NCBI RefSeq assembly: GCF_937616625.2
Contig: NC_065576.1
Location: 11,596,501-11,660,500, forward strand
Direction: 5' to 3'
Source: Mercurialis annua
Taxonomy: Eukaryota; Streptophyta; Magnoliopsida; Malpighiales; Euphorbiaceae
Length of the DNA stretch: 64,000 nt
Notes under the pieces: generated by a model
What the model saw: the letters and a program-made list of their open reading frames with translations, nothing else
Databases searched by the model: none
What the model was told of the DNA's origin: nothing
Program-made: the position numbers and the translations under genes
Shown: positions 46,501 to 57,776 of the stretch, one piece after another
Position numbering within the stretch: position 1 is the stretch's first letter
Layout of the letters: every line of letters begins with the position of its first letter

Positions 46501-47165
46501 AGATTCTTACAAAACGAAACATCAAAGTCACCACTAACTTTATTTCCTTTCAAAGACAAGTACTTTAACTCATTACAGCCGCCAGATAAGATAAAATCCA
46601 CAACGTTTGAGCCAGATATCTTATTGTAAGAAAGATCAAGACTCTCCAAGCTCAGCTTCAACCCACCACCACTAGATTTTTGTTTAACAGAAAAATCTAG
46701 CAAGTTGGTGGAAACATTCAAGAACTTCAACTCCGGACAAAAACTTAACAACCCATCTAAATCAGATAAGGAACCAGACAAACCATTTTGAGATAGATCT
46801 AAGCTGCTCAAAACCGAATTGCACTTAGATCCAGACGGCAACGAGACGAACCCAGAGAGATTAGCTGATTTCAAAGAGAGACTCTCAAGCTTATCAAGAG
46901 TGAGAAGAAATGCAGCCACAGTTCGAAATTCAGTGCTGAGACTAAACTGAGACAGGTCTACAGATGAAACTCTGTTAGTTTCTTGACATTTAACACCGCT
47001 GAAACCGCACGGGTTTTGGTTCGGAAGCCAGTTTTGAAGAACAGACGGGTTGGGCAGAGCGTTCTTGAAGCTGATAAGATTTTGAGCGTCTTGTAGCTGA
47101 AGAGAGACGAAGAAGAAGAAGTTGAAAGAGAAAACAAGAACTAAAACTGAGAGATGGGTTTTCAT
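43599..47165 (-). CDS. BRI1: Brassinosteroid receptor kinase BRI1
   Basis: A single-exon gene of 1188 codons (Arabidopsis BRI1 is 1196). The product is a plasma-membrane receptor that binds brassinosteroids outside the cell and phosphorylates BAK1/SERK and BSK-type partners. Signal peptide about 1-23; N-cap cysteine pair C53/C60; a long LRR array; the steroid-binding island about 579-648, containing [18 protein letters not shown]; the last LRRs and a C-cap pair (LCGIPLPSC); membrane helix about 785-810, followed by KKRRKRK. The kinase spans about 869-1150: [13 protein letters not shown], Lys906 (VAIKK), HRDMKSSN with D1004, DFG at 1022-1024, activation loop [15 protein letters not shown]. All key kinase residues are present. 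The start Met has an in-frame TAG three codons upstream. The close match in the island and activation loop favours BRI1 over BRL1/BRL3 paralogs. Confidence 0.96.
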   Translation of the reverse strand: MKTHLSVLVLVFSFNFFFFVSLQLQDAQNLISFKNALPNPSVLQNWLPNQNPCGFSGVKCQETNRVSSVDLSQFSLSTEFRTVAAFLLTLDKLESLSLKSANLSGFVSLPSGSKCNSVLSSLDLSQNGLSGSLSDLDGLLSFCPELKFLNVSTNLLDFSVKQKSSGGGLKLSLESLDLSYNKISGSNVVDFILSGGCNELKYLSLKGNKVSGDFDVSFCKNLEFLDVSSNNFSVSIPSFGDCLALEHLDISSNKFSGDLADAIGLCGKLKLLNASANEFSGPVPVLPGGVLQYVYLGGNHFHGEIPLHLVDSCPGLVGLDLSSNNLSGSVPSSFSACTSLEIFDISVNKFSGELPIDTVLKMSSLKILDFSYNYFVGDLPDSLSMLTNLETLDLSSNNLSGRIPTGLCKDPRNNLNQLFLQNNLFVGPVPATLSNCSQLTSLHLSFNYLTGTIPSSLGSLSKLRDLKLWFNQLHGEIPPEITDIQTLETLILDFNELTGEIPSGISKCTKLNWISLSNNRLTGELPASIGNLTNLAILKLSNNSFYGRIPPELGDCRSLIWLDLNTNFFNGTIPPGLFKQSGNIAVNFITGKRYVYLRNNKSELCHGEGNLLEFAGIRSEQLDRISTRHPCNFTRVYGGHTQPTFNDNGSMIFLDLSYNMLSGSIPKEIGTMSYLYILNLGHNMISGSIPEELGNLDGLMILILSNNKLQGLIPNSMTRLSLLTEIDMSNNELNGMIPEMGQFETFQAASFVNNTGLCGIPLPSCGSGSDPSSNSQHQKSHRRQASLVGSVAMGLLFSLFCIFALIIVAIETKKRRKRKDSVLDVYIDNNSHSGTANTNWKLTGAREALSINLATFDQSQKPLRKLTFADLLEATNGFHNDSLIGSGGFGDVYKAELRDGSIVAIKKLIQISGQGDREFTAEMETIGKIKHRNLVPLLGYCKVGEERLLVYEYMKHGSLEDVLHDEKKSGIKLNWAARRKIAIGAARGLAFLHHNCIPHIIHRDMKSSNVLLDEHLEARVSDFGMARLMNVVDTHLSVSTLAGTPGYVPPEYYQSFRCSTKGDVYSYGVVLLELLTGKRPTDSADFGDNNLVGWVKQHAKLKITDVFDPVLMREDPCLKIELLRHLEVACACLDDRQWRRPTMIQVMAMFKEIQAGSGLQDSQSTIATEDDDGFTAIQMSIKEDPEKA

Positions 47166-47294
47166 TTTGAGCTAAATGGGTACTCAAAAATATAAATAAC
47201 AGACAAAACAACACAAGGTGGGTTAGTTTTCGCTAGGGTTTCAGAGGTTCCATTAGAGAGAGATAGAAAAGAAACTCAAACCTCTGGTTTACTA

Positions 47295-47400
47295 TTTGTC
47301 TAGAGAGAGAAAATTCTAGAGAGAGAGAAATTCTAGAGAGAGAAAGTAAAAACTTATAATTGATGTATTATTAGAGGAAGAAGAAGAAGAAGAAGGAGAG
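47295..47400. repeat. GAGA and GAA microsatellites in BRI1 leader
   Basis: Runs of GAGAGA separated by AATTCTA (three AGAGAGAGA blocks), followed by GAAGAAGAAGAAGAAGAAG. In plants, GA/CT-rich leaders are common near transcription starts. Confidence 0.75.
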
Positions 47401-47458
47401 TCAAAAGACGGGGGAGGAAGAAGAGAAGGGTATTTATCAAGTGGACACAGCTGTTGGT

Positions 47459-47471
47459 CACATGCCATGTG
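47459..47471. promoter_or_regulatory. Perfect E-box inverted repeat
   Basis: CACATG-C-CATGTG: two E-boxes as a perfect inverted repeat with a 1-nt centre, about 20 bp upstream of the TATA-like box of BRI1. A candidate bHLH site; function inferred only. Confidence 0.45.
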
Positions 47472-48505
47472 CCTCTCCTCTTCTTCAGTTCTCAATCTCT
47501 AATTAATTAAACATTGTTTTTTGTCTCTAATCTTATCTTAAGCATGGTGTTTACTTTAAGGTACGTAAACAAAATAAATAAAATAATTAAATTGAGTAGT
47601 AAAAAAATGGGGTGTTTGTCTCTCTAGCTTTTAGTGTATTTGTTAATGTTTGTTTGTGGAGAGTGTACGTGTGATGAACGATTGAAGCATCACTATCAAT
47701 GAATGAGAGAGGGGAGATTCCATGATGTAAATAATTAATTAAGGTTTAATTAAGGTTTAATTAATTAGGGTTTAATTGAGTAAAAAGATGGGTTTGGTCA
47801 CGAGGATAAGATTTAATCAAAGTGAGTTTTGGCATTTATAAGTGGTTTTGTTGCATTGGGAAAGTTGAGTAAATTAAACCCTTCTCTCTCTCTTTCTTGC
47901 CCATGTGCTCACCATATGGCACACAACAAGACCCTTCTATTATTATTACAAACTCTCCTCTTAATTTGTGCAACTTCATTTCCACACCCTTTCTTATTTT
48001 ATTCTACTTCTAAAATTTTACTATTGAATTCTTTTTAAGAGATTTTGAGCTAGGAATTCTTTCTTCTAGATATATGTAATTAGTGTTAGAATTAGTGATC
48101 ATTCAATTTTTCAGTTTTTTTATTTCAGTCATTGAACTATTTATTTTTTTATCATTGAATTTTCATTTTTCATTTTTATATTTTTCATCAAAAAATTTTA
48201 GATGGCAGCCGGAAATTAATTTTTTTACCTGAAAACTTGTTATGTATGCATAATTTGACTTAAAACTTCTTTTTAAAGTAAAATTATGTACGTGTAACAG
48301 AATATGATTGTCACATGCCAACTTTCGGCTGCACCTAAGCTTTTTTCGCTGGAAAATATTAAAATGAAAAAAAAATCAATTATCAAAAAGAAAAAAATAA
48401 TTTAATGACTGATTAAAAAAGTTGAAAAATTCAATGATGGTCAGGATCAATTTACTCTAAAATTAAAACTTTTAGAAACCAACCTCCAAAAGGCATGGTC
48501 AAACC

Positions 48506-48917
48506 TAGTGGTGAGCATTCAATCAGTTTGGTCGAAATCAAATTGACAATTTTTTAACTAAATTAATTGTTCGACCGAATATTCAAAATCAAATCGGCAA
48601 AATAAGAAATTTAATCAAAAACCAAACAGAGCGAATAAGATAGCAAGAAAAAATTATAACTGAACTGACCGAATAGGTCGGTCAATTCGATCGGTTCGAT
48701 TGAAACCAAAAAAATTATAACGAAAAATTAAAAAATTTGGTTAATTTGGTCGGTTTGGTTAATTTGGATAATTTAAAATTAAACTAAACTAATAACCAAA
48801 AAACTGAAATTTTGTTATAAAAAACAAACTGACTGAATTAACCATTTTAACTAAATTGAACTGACCATATTCATCGGTTTGGTCAGTTAATTCGGTCGGC
48901 CGATTTTTTCACCCCTA
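48506..48917. mobile_element. hAT-type MITE with 8-bp TSD
   Basis: Starts TAGTGGTGAGC and ends TCACCCCTA. Flanks are GTCAAACC (48498-48505) and GTCGAACC (48918-48925), 7 of 8 identical. The interior is rich in GGTTTGGTCGGTTTGG-like words, as in common plant hAT MITEs. Non-coding, 412 bp. Confidence 0.75.
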
Positions 48918-49155
48918 GTCGAACCCCCAACTTTTCGGCATGTACGACGAGAAATGTAGCCAATGAGCCACACCTTCCCGTATGGAAGTTTGAGCAATGA
49001 TTAACTCACTCAATTTTTTGACATTAAATTGTTTTATTGAAAAACACACAATATAATATTTTATTTTAATCGATAGTATTTTTAATTTATAAAATATTTT
49101 TGCATTAATTTTTTAACTCTATTCAATTAATTATTTAAAAAAGTTGTGATGTATT

Positions 49156-49588
49156 TAGTATAATATGATAATATAAAAATAAAATTATTAAATTTATTTA
49201 AATTATAAGCAATAAACAAATTTTAATAAAAATGAGACAAGATAAATATATATGTAAAATATTACAATACTTTTAACCATTATTTATTATTTATTAATTT
49301 TTAATATTTTATAAATAATAAAAATAAAAATAAAATAAAATAAATAATAAAATGCATTAATAAATGATAAAATAATGGTTTAGTATAATATGATAATATA
49401 AAAATAAAATTATTAAATTTATTTAAATTATAAGCAATAAACAAATTTTAATAAAAATGAGACAAGATAAATATATATGTAAAATATTACAATACTTTTA
49501 ACCATTATTTATTAATTTTTAATATTTTATAAATAATAAAAATAAAAATAAAATAAAATAAATAATAAAATGCATTAATAAATGATAA
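49156..49588. repeat. Tandem duplication, ~225-bp period
   Basis: TAGTATAATATGATAATATA begins at 49156 and again at 49381; the two AT-rich units are almost identical through AAAATGCATTAATAAATGATAA, with a 7-bp TTATTTA difference. Confidence 0.85.
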
Positions 49589-50215
49589 CATCAAATAAAT
49601 TAGATATCATTTTATATTATAAATTAATAAAAAATGGAAAAAATAACTAATACAAATAAATTTATAATTTTTAAAAACGTTTAAATTTTTTTATTTTAAC
49701 TTAAATGGTTAAATATAAAATATATAAATTATCAATATGTGTCATGTTATAAATTTGATGAAATATTTTCTTTTCTTTTTAAAAAGATAATAAATTATTA
49801 ATATTCATTAAAAATTAGTTAATCTTAAATATGTAACTACTACTACAATTTTTAAAATATCAAGCATACAATTTGAAAATAAATTGGTATAGTGGAAAAA
49901 AAAAAGCAAAATGTCCCGGCATACTTTTGAATTTTTTTGTCAATAGCACCCTGATATTGTAAATTCGCCAATTTTATTTTATTTCGTATGATCGACTTTT
50001 AATTGTATCCTAAATTTAAATTTTTGACAATTTTATTACTTTAAGGATAGTATATTCTTTTCCACTTGAAAAAATTCAAACAAGTCATTTATCTTTAAAA
50101 AAATCCAAATCAATCCTATATGATTATTTATTGGATATAATAATTATTTTTTAAAATTTTATTAAAACCACCTCCAACTCTACCATCATCTGCCTCGACG
50201 ATGTCGTCGTCCGCC
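49589..50215. other. AT-rich intergenic DNA
   Basis: No gene recognised. 49900-50100 resembles the terminal part of an unidentified repeat (GTCCCGGCATACTTTTGAAT), which I could not classify. Confidence 0.5.
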
Positions 50216-51660
50216 TCTAACATGTCGGTTGTCTGATTCGTCTTCTCCATGGAGAAGTCAAACAAATATGGTTCGTCTTCTCCGTAGAGAAGACTGACAA
50301 ATTGGGTTCTTCTTCCTCGTGCTTATTGAAATACCCAAGATGGCGGGTGAATTAGGTTTAATGACTATTAATTTTCCGAATCTGGTTCCTTCTCTAGGGG
50401 CCTCTATAGCCATATCGACGATTAGATTGTCAATCCTCATGACCTCTATGTTAAACCTTTTTATGTAACTTTGGAGAGCCTCCCTTCTTCTTGTATGCAT
50501 GCTATTGTATACTTGTAATGGTTTTAGTAGGTTTATTGGTCAAATATCTTCTTTGGAACTCGTTGGATAAAATAGTGTAATTTTTAATAGAACAGGGTTT
50601 TAACCTGCTGAACCATCTTTGAGCAGTTCCTATGAATGTTGTTGGAAAGACTCGACACATGATATTATCAATCATATTAAGTAGTCCCATTGTTGCATGG
50701 AATTGGGAAGCATGATCCTTGGGATCCAATTTCCATTGAATGTTTGTAAAGTTGGCAACTTCATATTCACCACGATAGTCTCATCCATTATTTTAGCTGA
50801 AAGGAGGGGGAGCCCTTTAGCTTCATATTTTCTAGGTCCAGCTCTTCGGCTTTCATTTTCTTTAAAGCCTTTAATTTTTTTTCTTCTATGTCCTCTTCTA
50901 CCATGTATATAGTCTTGCTTCTAGGGAGACTCGAAAGACTCTCTTTTGTCCTCTTCTTGATTCTTCTTTTTCAGGTGTGAAGTTTGCGGTCCTTTTTCTG
51001 CTCTTTTGCTTTTTGGTGGAATTTCTTCTTCGTCGACATGCTCGTCACGTCTATGATTCTCCTCTTCATTTATTGAGTCGTTCTGTTACCCATTATTTTG
51101 AGTATTGTTTCTAAATTTATTCCGTCTCCAGCTTTTCAAACCTCATTCCGTCATTTTCTAGGTTCCTTCCTTCCTCGTTTCTTCCGGGTTCTCCAAATAC
51201 TTCCTATGGAAATTTGAGGGGGATTACAATCTCCATCCTTTGTAGATTGATGGTTTCTATGTGAGCCTTTGTCGTGTTTCGTGCTTCCTCCGCTATTTTA
51301 TCCAGGTTAGATTGGAATTTTTCAAGCATCTGATGATATATTTCTAGGAAAATCATACTATGGGCTGGTCCTCCTGACCCGTCTAGTGATGGAAAAATGA
51401 TGGGGTTCGATTCCCTTACTTGTTGATTTTGATACTTAGGTGTCAAATTTAGTGGATCGACGTTTAAGCTGTCTGCTGCCGGGATAGATCACGTGATACT
51501 TGAGTTTCCTCCTTCCGTGAGTAGCATAGGTGGTGGGTGATTCAAGATTTATTAGATCCGTTGGTTGTTTGTTCTCGGGGTCAGTCCCGTCGGAATTCAT
51601 CATCCAATGATAATTTATTCAGTTCATAGAAAGCTCTTTAAAAATGATTTTTTTGTAAGT
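50216..51660 (-). pseudogene. Tat-type Ty3 gag, truncated and frameshifted
   Basis: Minus-strand pieces in order: a Gln/Glu-rich N-terminal part with YHQMLEKFQSNLDKIAEEA (51446-51204); the gag domain with DPKDHASQFHATMGLL, CRVFPTTFIGTAQRWFSRL and SIKNYTILSNEFQRRY (50729-50502); and SYIKRFNIEVMRIDN (50500-50258). The 'aFp.tL.G.A..Wf..L...SI..f..L...F' pattern identifies a retrotransposon gag domain. Frames change between pieces and the sequence ends near 50215, so protease and pol are missing. Confidence 0.75.
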
Positions 51661-51663
51661 TTT

Positions 51664-51680
51664 TCCACAGACGGCGTCAA
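51664..51680 (-). promoter_or_regulatory. Tat-type primer-binding site
   Basis: TTGACGCCGTCTGTGG (minus strand), one base from the LTR end. It differs by one base from the TTGGCGCCGTCTGTGG found in many Tat/Ogre-type elements. Confidence 0.65.
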
Positions 51681-51681
51681 T

Positions 51682-52101
51682 TGATGGAATCTGCATTCTC
51701 GATGGGTTAACCTGCAAAACAGAGATTAAATTGTCGATCAAACGATGGTTGTCTGATAAGCACTTTGATGCTTAAGTAAGTATGGAGCTTAATAAAGTTT
51801 AGAGTAATTATAATAATAATGGATTTTAGGCAATACCTCAAACTCTTTATATAATGATAATGAGAGAATATCTTGTAAAATCTAAATAGGAAAATGATTC
51901 CTATTTAGGGATATGAGTCTAAATAGGAATATAACTCCTAAATAGGATTATGTTTCTAAATAGGAATATGATTCTGAATAGGAACCTAACTTTTAGTCTT
52001 CTTCTAAAAGATAAGAGTTTTATAAAATCTCTAGAAATATCGGTATTGTATTTGTATTAGAATTTCAAATCTTGGAATAAGGTTCGTATTAGATTCCAAC
52101 A
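51682..52101 (-). repeat. 5' LTR of the truncated Tat-type element
   Basis: Minus strand: TGTTGGAATC at 52101 to CCATCA at 51682, about 420 bp. A TATA box (TATATAAAG) lies near 51856. The 3' end is supported by the adjoining primer-binding site. The 5' end is provisional, since 52102-52340 could also belong to the LTR. Confidence 0.5.
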
Positions 52102-52752
52102 CCTTTCAGAATATCTTTGTTTACCGAGTTCCGTTCCATGTGGTTGTCTCTTCGTTGACGAAACCATATGGGCACGATTCTAAATGGACGAGTCTTATAG
52201 GACTCCGCTTTATTAGTACGAGTTATTTGGGTTCATCCGTGAGTTGATCTTATCTTCGGCTTGTTAGTCTTTGAATCCAAGGAGTTTGCTTCGGTAGCCA
52301 AATCCTAGGGGACTCAGCTTAATTGTATTATTATATGAAATTGAGTTTCCATTACTTAAAATCATAGGATATTGTCCTTGTCGTTAAAACAATAAGAGTT
52401 AGGATTAGAGAAAACATTGATAGTGAATTAGAAAGAGAGAGCAGTCACCGCCTAATTAAAATTTTTGAATAATTCATTTACAAATAATTTTTTTGACAAA
52501 ATAATTAAAAAATAATAAATATTTTTTTATGATACTGTGCAACCCTCATTTTTATATTCTCTTCGACCTTTTTAAATAAATATATATATATATACCTTTT
52601 GTATTTGGATTAAAAAGAAAATTATTTTTATAATTATTTTTATTATTATTAGTGGCAGTCTTATAAATTGTATTTCAAATTATAGTCATTAATTTTAATT
52701 CTAGAAAGAGTTGAGAAAGATGAAGTTTCATGTAAAATAATATCAAAAAAGA
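52102..52752. other. Unclassified; possibly more LTR, then AT-rich DNA
   Basis: 52102-52340 is moderately GC-rich without a gene and may be retroelement DNA. 52440-52752 is AT-rich with a short TA run near 52578-52594. Confidence 0.45.
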
Positions 52753-53069
52753 GTTAATTACATATAAAAGCATTATCTTAATACAAAATTTCAAAAATAA
52801 CACGACCTTTAAAACGTTCAATTCAAGACACCACCTTTCGTTTCTTTTCAAATACAATATCGGCAACTTTTAGTGGCGTTTTTGCTGACGTGGCATGACA
52901 CGTGCATGACACTCCCATCGGATGTTCAAATCAGCAAAATTTTATCTAAAATATGTTTATGTTGTTTTTGAAAAGAAATAAAAGGTGATGTCCTGAATTG
53001 ATATGTTTTGCAGGTCGTGTTATTTTTAAAATTTTGTGTAAATATGGTAATTTTTATATGTAATTAACC
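52753..53069. mobile_element. Foldback MITE (family 2), second copy
   Basis: Inverted halves: GTTAATTACATATAAAAG at the left and TATATGTAATTAAC at the right. They share the interior words CGTTTTTGCTGACGTGGCA and TCAGCAAAATTTTATCTAAA with the copy at 29011-29325. Confidence 0.75.
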
Positions 53070-54480
53070 CTATTAAAAATGTTTTATGGTAATTTGATTT
53101 TTTTGGATAAATTGATAGTAATTTAATTTTTTTATCCAAATAATTCTCTCTAAATGAGATTGTCACATTATGAGATTGTCACATTATTGACGATAACTAA
53201 TATGCCATAACTAAAGGGTCCTACCACCATAACAATAATAATAACTTTAATTGCAACTACAATTCGGTCACACGTGTGGCTCCAAAAAATTTCTAATTTT
53301 TCTACATATAAAGTGGAGTGAAAATGACTTCATTGACCCAATTACAATCCATCTATATATACACATACAAATAGGAAAAGATAGTTCATTTCCATTAGGG
53401 TTTAGAGAAATTTTGAATGAACAATCTTTTTGTTTAAAAGTGACAAACACATTTAATAGTATAGTTTGGACCATTTGATGCATGGAGTGATTAGGTTTTA
53501 AAAAAATTCAAAGATTTTCTCTTAGCTTTTCCTATTTATAATAGTTTTATAGTTGAGCAACTTTGCTCTATGTGGATTGCTTTTCCTCCATGATTTTGTA
53601 ATCTTCTATATCACATATTACGTCAAATTTGTTAGATAAAGAGGAATTTCACAGCAGCAAATATGTACAAATTAAACTGAAAATAATTGCTTGCCCCATA
53701 ATTTCACTTTAGTACAATTGTTCTTTCCACCTTGATTACAAAAAATCACACTAAACAAATATTAATGACTTCAAAACTATTTGCATTTTAATATTACAAT
53801 AAATTGCACCATGCATTAAAAATAAATATGTATATCACATTGTAGCATATTGTTCACTAAATTATTTTACTCTCCGTCCCTTAATAATTATCATATTTTT
53901 CACTTTTATTGTCCAAAAAAAAAGTGTATACACCTTTTTATTTATTTTTTTCATACATTATTCTTATTTATAAAAATATATTTTTTAAATGGTATTGAAG
54001 TGTGTTTTTTTTAAATCTATTTCATTAAATAAATATTTGAAAATTTTCTTTGTTGATTTTTTAACCATATAAATAGTTAAAAATTATTAATTTTGATAAT
54101 TATTAATACTTTTCCACACTTTTCAATCATTAGGAATGTTTTTTTTTTATAAAATATCGCTCTCTTAGAATAAGTTTCTTATAGTTTAGAGCTGTTATAT
54201 AATAATAGAATTACAATCGAAAAACTAGTAATATTATAACTATAATCATTAATATGATATTTTAAAAAATGAAGTTATTATTTTAGAACGGATGATATTT
54301 ATTTAACAAAGTTAGATCCTATATATAATTATAATATTATTTTATGACTAAGAATATTTTAAGATAGTTAAAAACGTCAATTTATACATTTGTTATATTG
54401 TTTAAATAATGGTACAAAAATAAATGCTAAAACAATTCTAAAAAGATAAAATTTAAATTTAAAATGAAAAAATGAGTTAA
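53070..54480. other. AT-rich intergenic DNA
   Basis: No gene recognised. Overlapping open frames at 53251-53483 on both strands are short and lack any family signal. Confidence 0.6.
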
Positions 54481-55150
54481 CGTCATAGTGGCAAGATTGT
54501 CCTTCCAGTTTATCTATTGGCGCTCGTGTAATAGAAAGGCTGCCTCAAATTCCGATCACCTTTAAAATTCATTTTCACTCTCAGTAAGAACGCGTGCAAT
54601 ATCATCATCTTCATGTGGGCCCGGGAATCAGCAAATTCCAAACGACTCTCGGCATCTAGCAAAACGGTTTTCACCTTCACACGCTAATAGACAAAGGATA
54701 ATAACCAAAAATTATTTCTTCGTGTGTTACACGCTCCATATAACTCGAGTGCAGTTATAGATTTTATTTTTACTTGCCAGTGTGGGTACTGTACGTCAGG
54801 CCCCATTCATCTCGAGTAATCATAACCGTTGATTCATATTTGACGGTCAAGATTTTACTGATTGAAATAAAAGGTCACTGATTGTACTTTTGGGACAAAT
54901 AATTCAGCTCTCGTCTTCTTCTAATATCTAGCAGTAAATCTATTACGCACCTGTGAAATTTACGTAACTTGTCCTTGTAAAATGACAGACTTGCATCATC
55001 AGTATGGGGCATTTAGGTAATAGTAACTTTCAGGTGTTTCATGCAAGAGTGACGTGGAGAATATTAAACCTTTTTACCGTATGTGGTTAAATTTAGGGGT
55101 ATTTTTATTATTTGTGGCTGAAAAACATTTTGCTAAGCTGTTTAACATTT
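54481..55150. other. Apparently unique, less AT-rich non-coding DNA
   Basis: Composition changes at about 54480, with GGGCCCGGGAATCAGC, several ACGTGT/ACGTCA-type words and pyrimidine-rich stretches. No ORF, TIR or LTR seen. It could be a host promoter or 5' region that has lost its gene; uncertain. Confidence 0.3.
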
Positions 55151-55159
55151 TTAACCAAC

Positions 55160-55340
55160 ATGAGGTGTTTCAAGTGGTAAGCGGTTTGCCATCGATAAAA
55201 TAAGATCTCGGCTTCGAACTTTGTGAATGCAGAAAATTCCGCTGACAAACTCACCTAACATGACAGGTTTGCGACGCGGATCGTATCCGGATTAATCAAA
55301 ACGAAACTCTGAAAATCGGATAAGCAACAAAAAAAAGTTT
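55160..55340 (+). mobile_element. SINE-like unit
   Basis: Contains an A-box-like AGTGGTAAGCGG near 55173 and a B-box-like GGCTTCGAACTTTG near 55211, about 30-40 bp apart, and ends in an A-rich tail (CAACAAAAAAAAG near 55325-55337). The layout fits a tRNA-derived plant SINE. No clear target duplication found. Confidence 0.4.
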
Positions 55341-55679
55341 GATGTTTAAAAAAATAAATATTCTTTTTGAATTTTTTTAATAAATATCATTTATTCACGG
55401 TTGAATATAATAAACATGTAAGTCTCTCTTCTTCGAAAACGAACAAAAAAATTCTTAGAATTTGATCTGAATCCTCTCTATATCTAGATAGAGTTTCACA
55501 AAATTAAGTCGTTTTCTACCTTTTTATGAAGTTTTTTTCCTATGTGAAATTATGGATAAGTGCAATTAAGATTGTCAAAATAGATGATGCTACGGCAATC
55601 CGGTTCATTAAATAAAATTAATAAACTGAGGTATTTACACAAATACTAAAAAAACAACAAATATTTATAAATATAAAAA

Positions 55680-55915
55680 ATTCTTTTAAGTAAATTCTGT
55701 CTAACACGTCATTTGTAGACTCAGCTTATTATATTATGACAAATCATTAAAATAGTGGCACTATCGTAATTTTATTATTCAAATATGTAAAAAGGTAACA
55801 AACAAAATTACGATAATACCACTATTTTAATTATGTGTTATAATATGATAAACTATTGTACGGATGACGTGGTGGACTTCCTTCAAAATACTATCTAAAA
55901 GTTCTCTTTACACAA
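55680..55915. mobile_element. Foldback MITE (family 1), second copy
   Basis: Inverted halves carry CACGTCATTTGTAGAC at the left and CGGATGACGTGGTGGAC at the right, plus mirrored AAAATAGTGGCACTATCG / CGATAATACCACTATTTT blocks. Related to 18861-19093. Confidence 0.6.
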
Positions 55916-56127
55916 AATTATATTTTAAAAAAAAAATTATTGAAGTACAATTTTATATATATTCAATACACATTTCGTACATAAATCAGAATAATATACA
56001 TATATAATTTTATTGTATATAATACGAATTGTACACGATGTTTTTTCAAAAAAAAAATAGATTTGAAAAAATCTGTTCTGAATATGAAATTTCAGATAGA
56101 TATTTAAGATTTGAACGGAGAAAGGGA

Positions 56128-56139
56128 GGGGGGGGGGGG
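56128..56139 (+). repeat. G-run
   Basis: Twelve consecutive G, preceded by GGGA; potential G-quadruplex sequence in otherwise AT-rich DNA. Confidence 0.8.
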
Positions 56140-56269
56140 CGATGGTGTGCGTCAGCAAAGGAGAAGAGAGCGGCGATTTATGTTAGTGGTGGGTGTTAAT
56201 AAAAGAAAAAAAATAAGATTTGGATTTTAATAGATATAGTAGACGAAGAATATGAAGAGTAGAAATTTT

Positions 56270-56450
56270 TTGAGATGAGCTCGATTCGGTTCGGTTTGGT
56301 GTACAAAATACTAAAACCGAACCAAACCACCCATCCTATTTTGAAAACCAAATTTCCCCTTTTGGTGCACATTTTAATTCGGTTCAGTTAATTGAAATTT
56401 TGATTTTTTTAATTTAGTTCGGTCGGTTCTCATATAACAAAAAGTCTAGA
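56270..56450. mobile_element. hAT MITE-like remnant (CGGTTCGGTTTGG type)
   Basis: Words such as TTCGGTTCGGTTTGG and AAACCGAACCAAACC resemble the interior of the MITE at 48506-48917. Termini are not intact; the right side runs toward the AT microsatellite. Confidence 0.45.
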
Positions 56451-56487
56451 AAATTTAAATTTAAAATTAAGATTAAACAATTTTATA

Positions 56488-56614
<127 letters not shown>

Positions 56615-56690
56615 AATAAATACACTTATGATAAGACATAAGATTAAATATTACAAAGACCCATTATGTAAAAAGTTAAGGGGCATATAA

Positions 56691-57010
56691 AATTTAGGCG
56701 AAATGGCTAATAAAGGCCAAATTTTTATGAAAATTTTACAAAAGTGCAAACCTTTTAATTGTATCCGTATCATCCTGAAATGCAGGTTTTTATTTCAATA
56801 ATGTCAAACTACGCGATTTTATTATGTGGCGCTTACGTGGTGCTGATGTGGTAATGCCACTCATCAGCGACACATAAGCAAAATTACATAGTTGGACATA
56901 ATTGAAACGAAATCCTACGTTTTATGACAAATTGGATAAAATTAAAAGTTTTGACTTTTGTGAAACTTTTATGAAAAATTTGACATTTTTTAGTCATTTA
57001 GCCTACAATT
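56691..57010. mobile_element. Foldback MITE (family 3)
   Basis: Left AATTTAGGCGAAATGGCTAA mirrored by right GTCATTTAGCCTACAATT; the halves pair across most of ~320 bp, with AAAAGTGCAAACCTTTTAAT-like arms and a centre near GTGGTAATGCCACTC. Non-coding. Confidence 0.7.
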
Positions 57011-57776
57011 TATAGCCCTAAATTATATATTATATATCAAAAACTATTAGACCAGTAATTAATGTTAATAAACCTAACAGGCCAAATTTACAACTTATAC
57101 TAATTGTACAAAAAATGAAACTAACCTAATGGCGGCATTCTCTAAAAAAAAATTAGCAACAGCGGCATACAAAATTGTTAGTGTGTACAAATTTGCATCC
57201 CTTTCTCTTTGGTGCTCAAAACAGCCTCCACTCCACCAATTATATTCCAAACAATTGAAACCGCAAAAAAAGAAACACAAAGGAAGCATTCAATTTGTAT
57301 CTAAAATAAAACTGCAGCTTAAAATTGAGTCATAAACTAGTTAAACAATCACAATTAGACTCAACATTCATAGGTTTTAAATCAGCAAATTACTCAACTC
57401 TTAAACGCAACAAATAACTTATGTCACACAATTTCAAATTTAGCAATTTTAGACTTAAAAGATGGAAGTTTCATCATTTTCAATAGATATGATATATAAA
57501 TTAGCATAAGACAAAGAAATCAAAAGCAATTTGCAATCACTACAAATTGCAGTCACTATAGACAAATATATCTCATCAATGCCAATTTTTAAGTAAGGCT
57601 CAGATGTTAAAATATATCAAATAACAACATTAAAGATCATAAAAATGTGGCATTAATTAAATGCCTCAACAATTTACAGCCTATAGTATTCTAACTTAGA
57701 TGTGGAAGCATCATTATAGCCATTACCAAAAAAACAGACAGAGAAATCAAGCAAAAAACAGATAGAGCCATCATAC
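57011..57776. other. Unclassified; possibly intron or 3' region of a host gene
   Basis: Moderately AT-rich, no repeats recognised, with short open frames on both strands (57095-57335) of no known family. The neighbouring candidate exon makes a minus-strand host gene possible but unproven. Confidence 0.3.

Larger units (their letters stand above)
47166..48505 (-). promoter_or_regulatory. BRI1 5' UTR and promoter region
   Basis: Intergenic DNA upstream of BRI1. Reading toward the gene it has a TATA-like TTGATAAATA (47440-47431), then a GA/GAA-rich leader (47395-47295) and the ATG. A perfect E-box inverted repeat lies at 47459-47471. Further upstream is AT-rich DNA with a repeated TTTAATTAAGG-type word near 47740-47770. 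A 69-codon plus-strand frame at 47829-48038 is not credible as a gene. Confidence 0.6.

Noticed and set aside
43663..46629. Several plus-strand frames of 60-119 codons across BRI1
   Set aside because: Antisense shadows of the BRI1 coding sequence without promoter or family signal.
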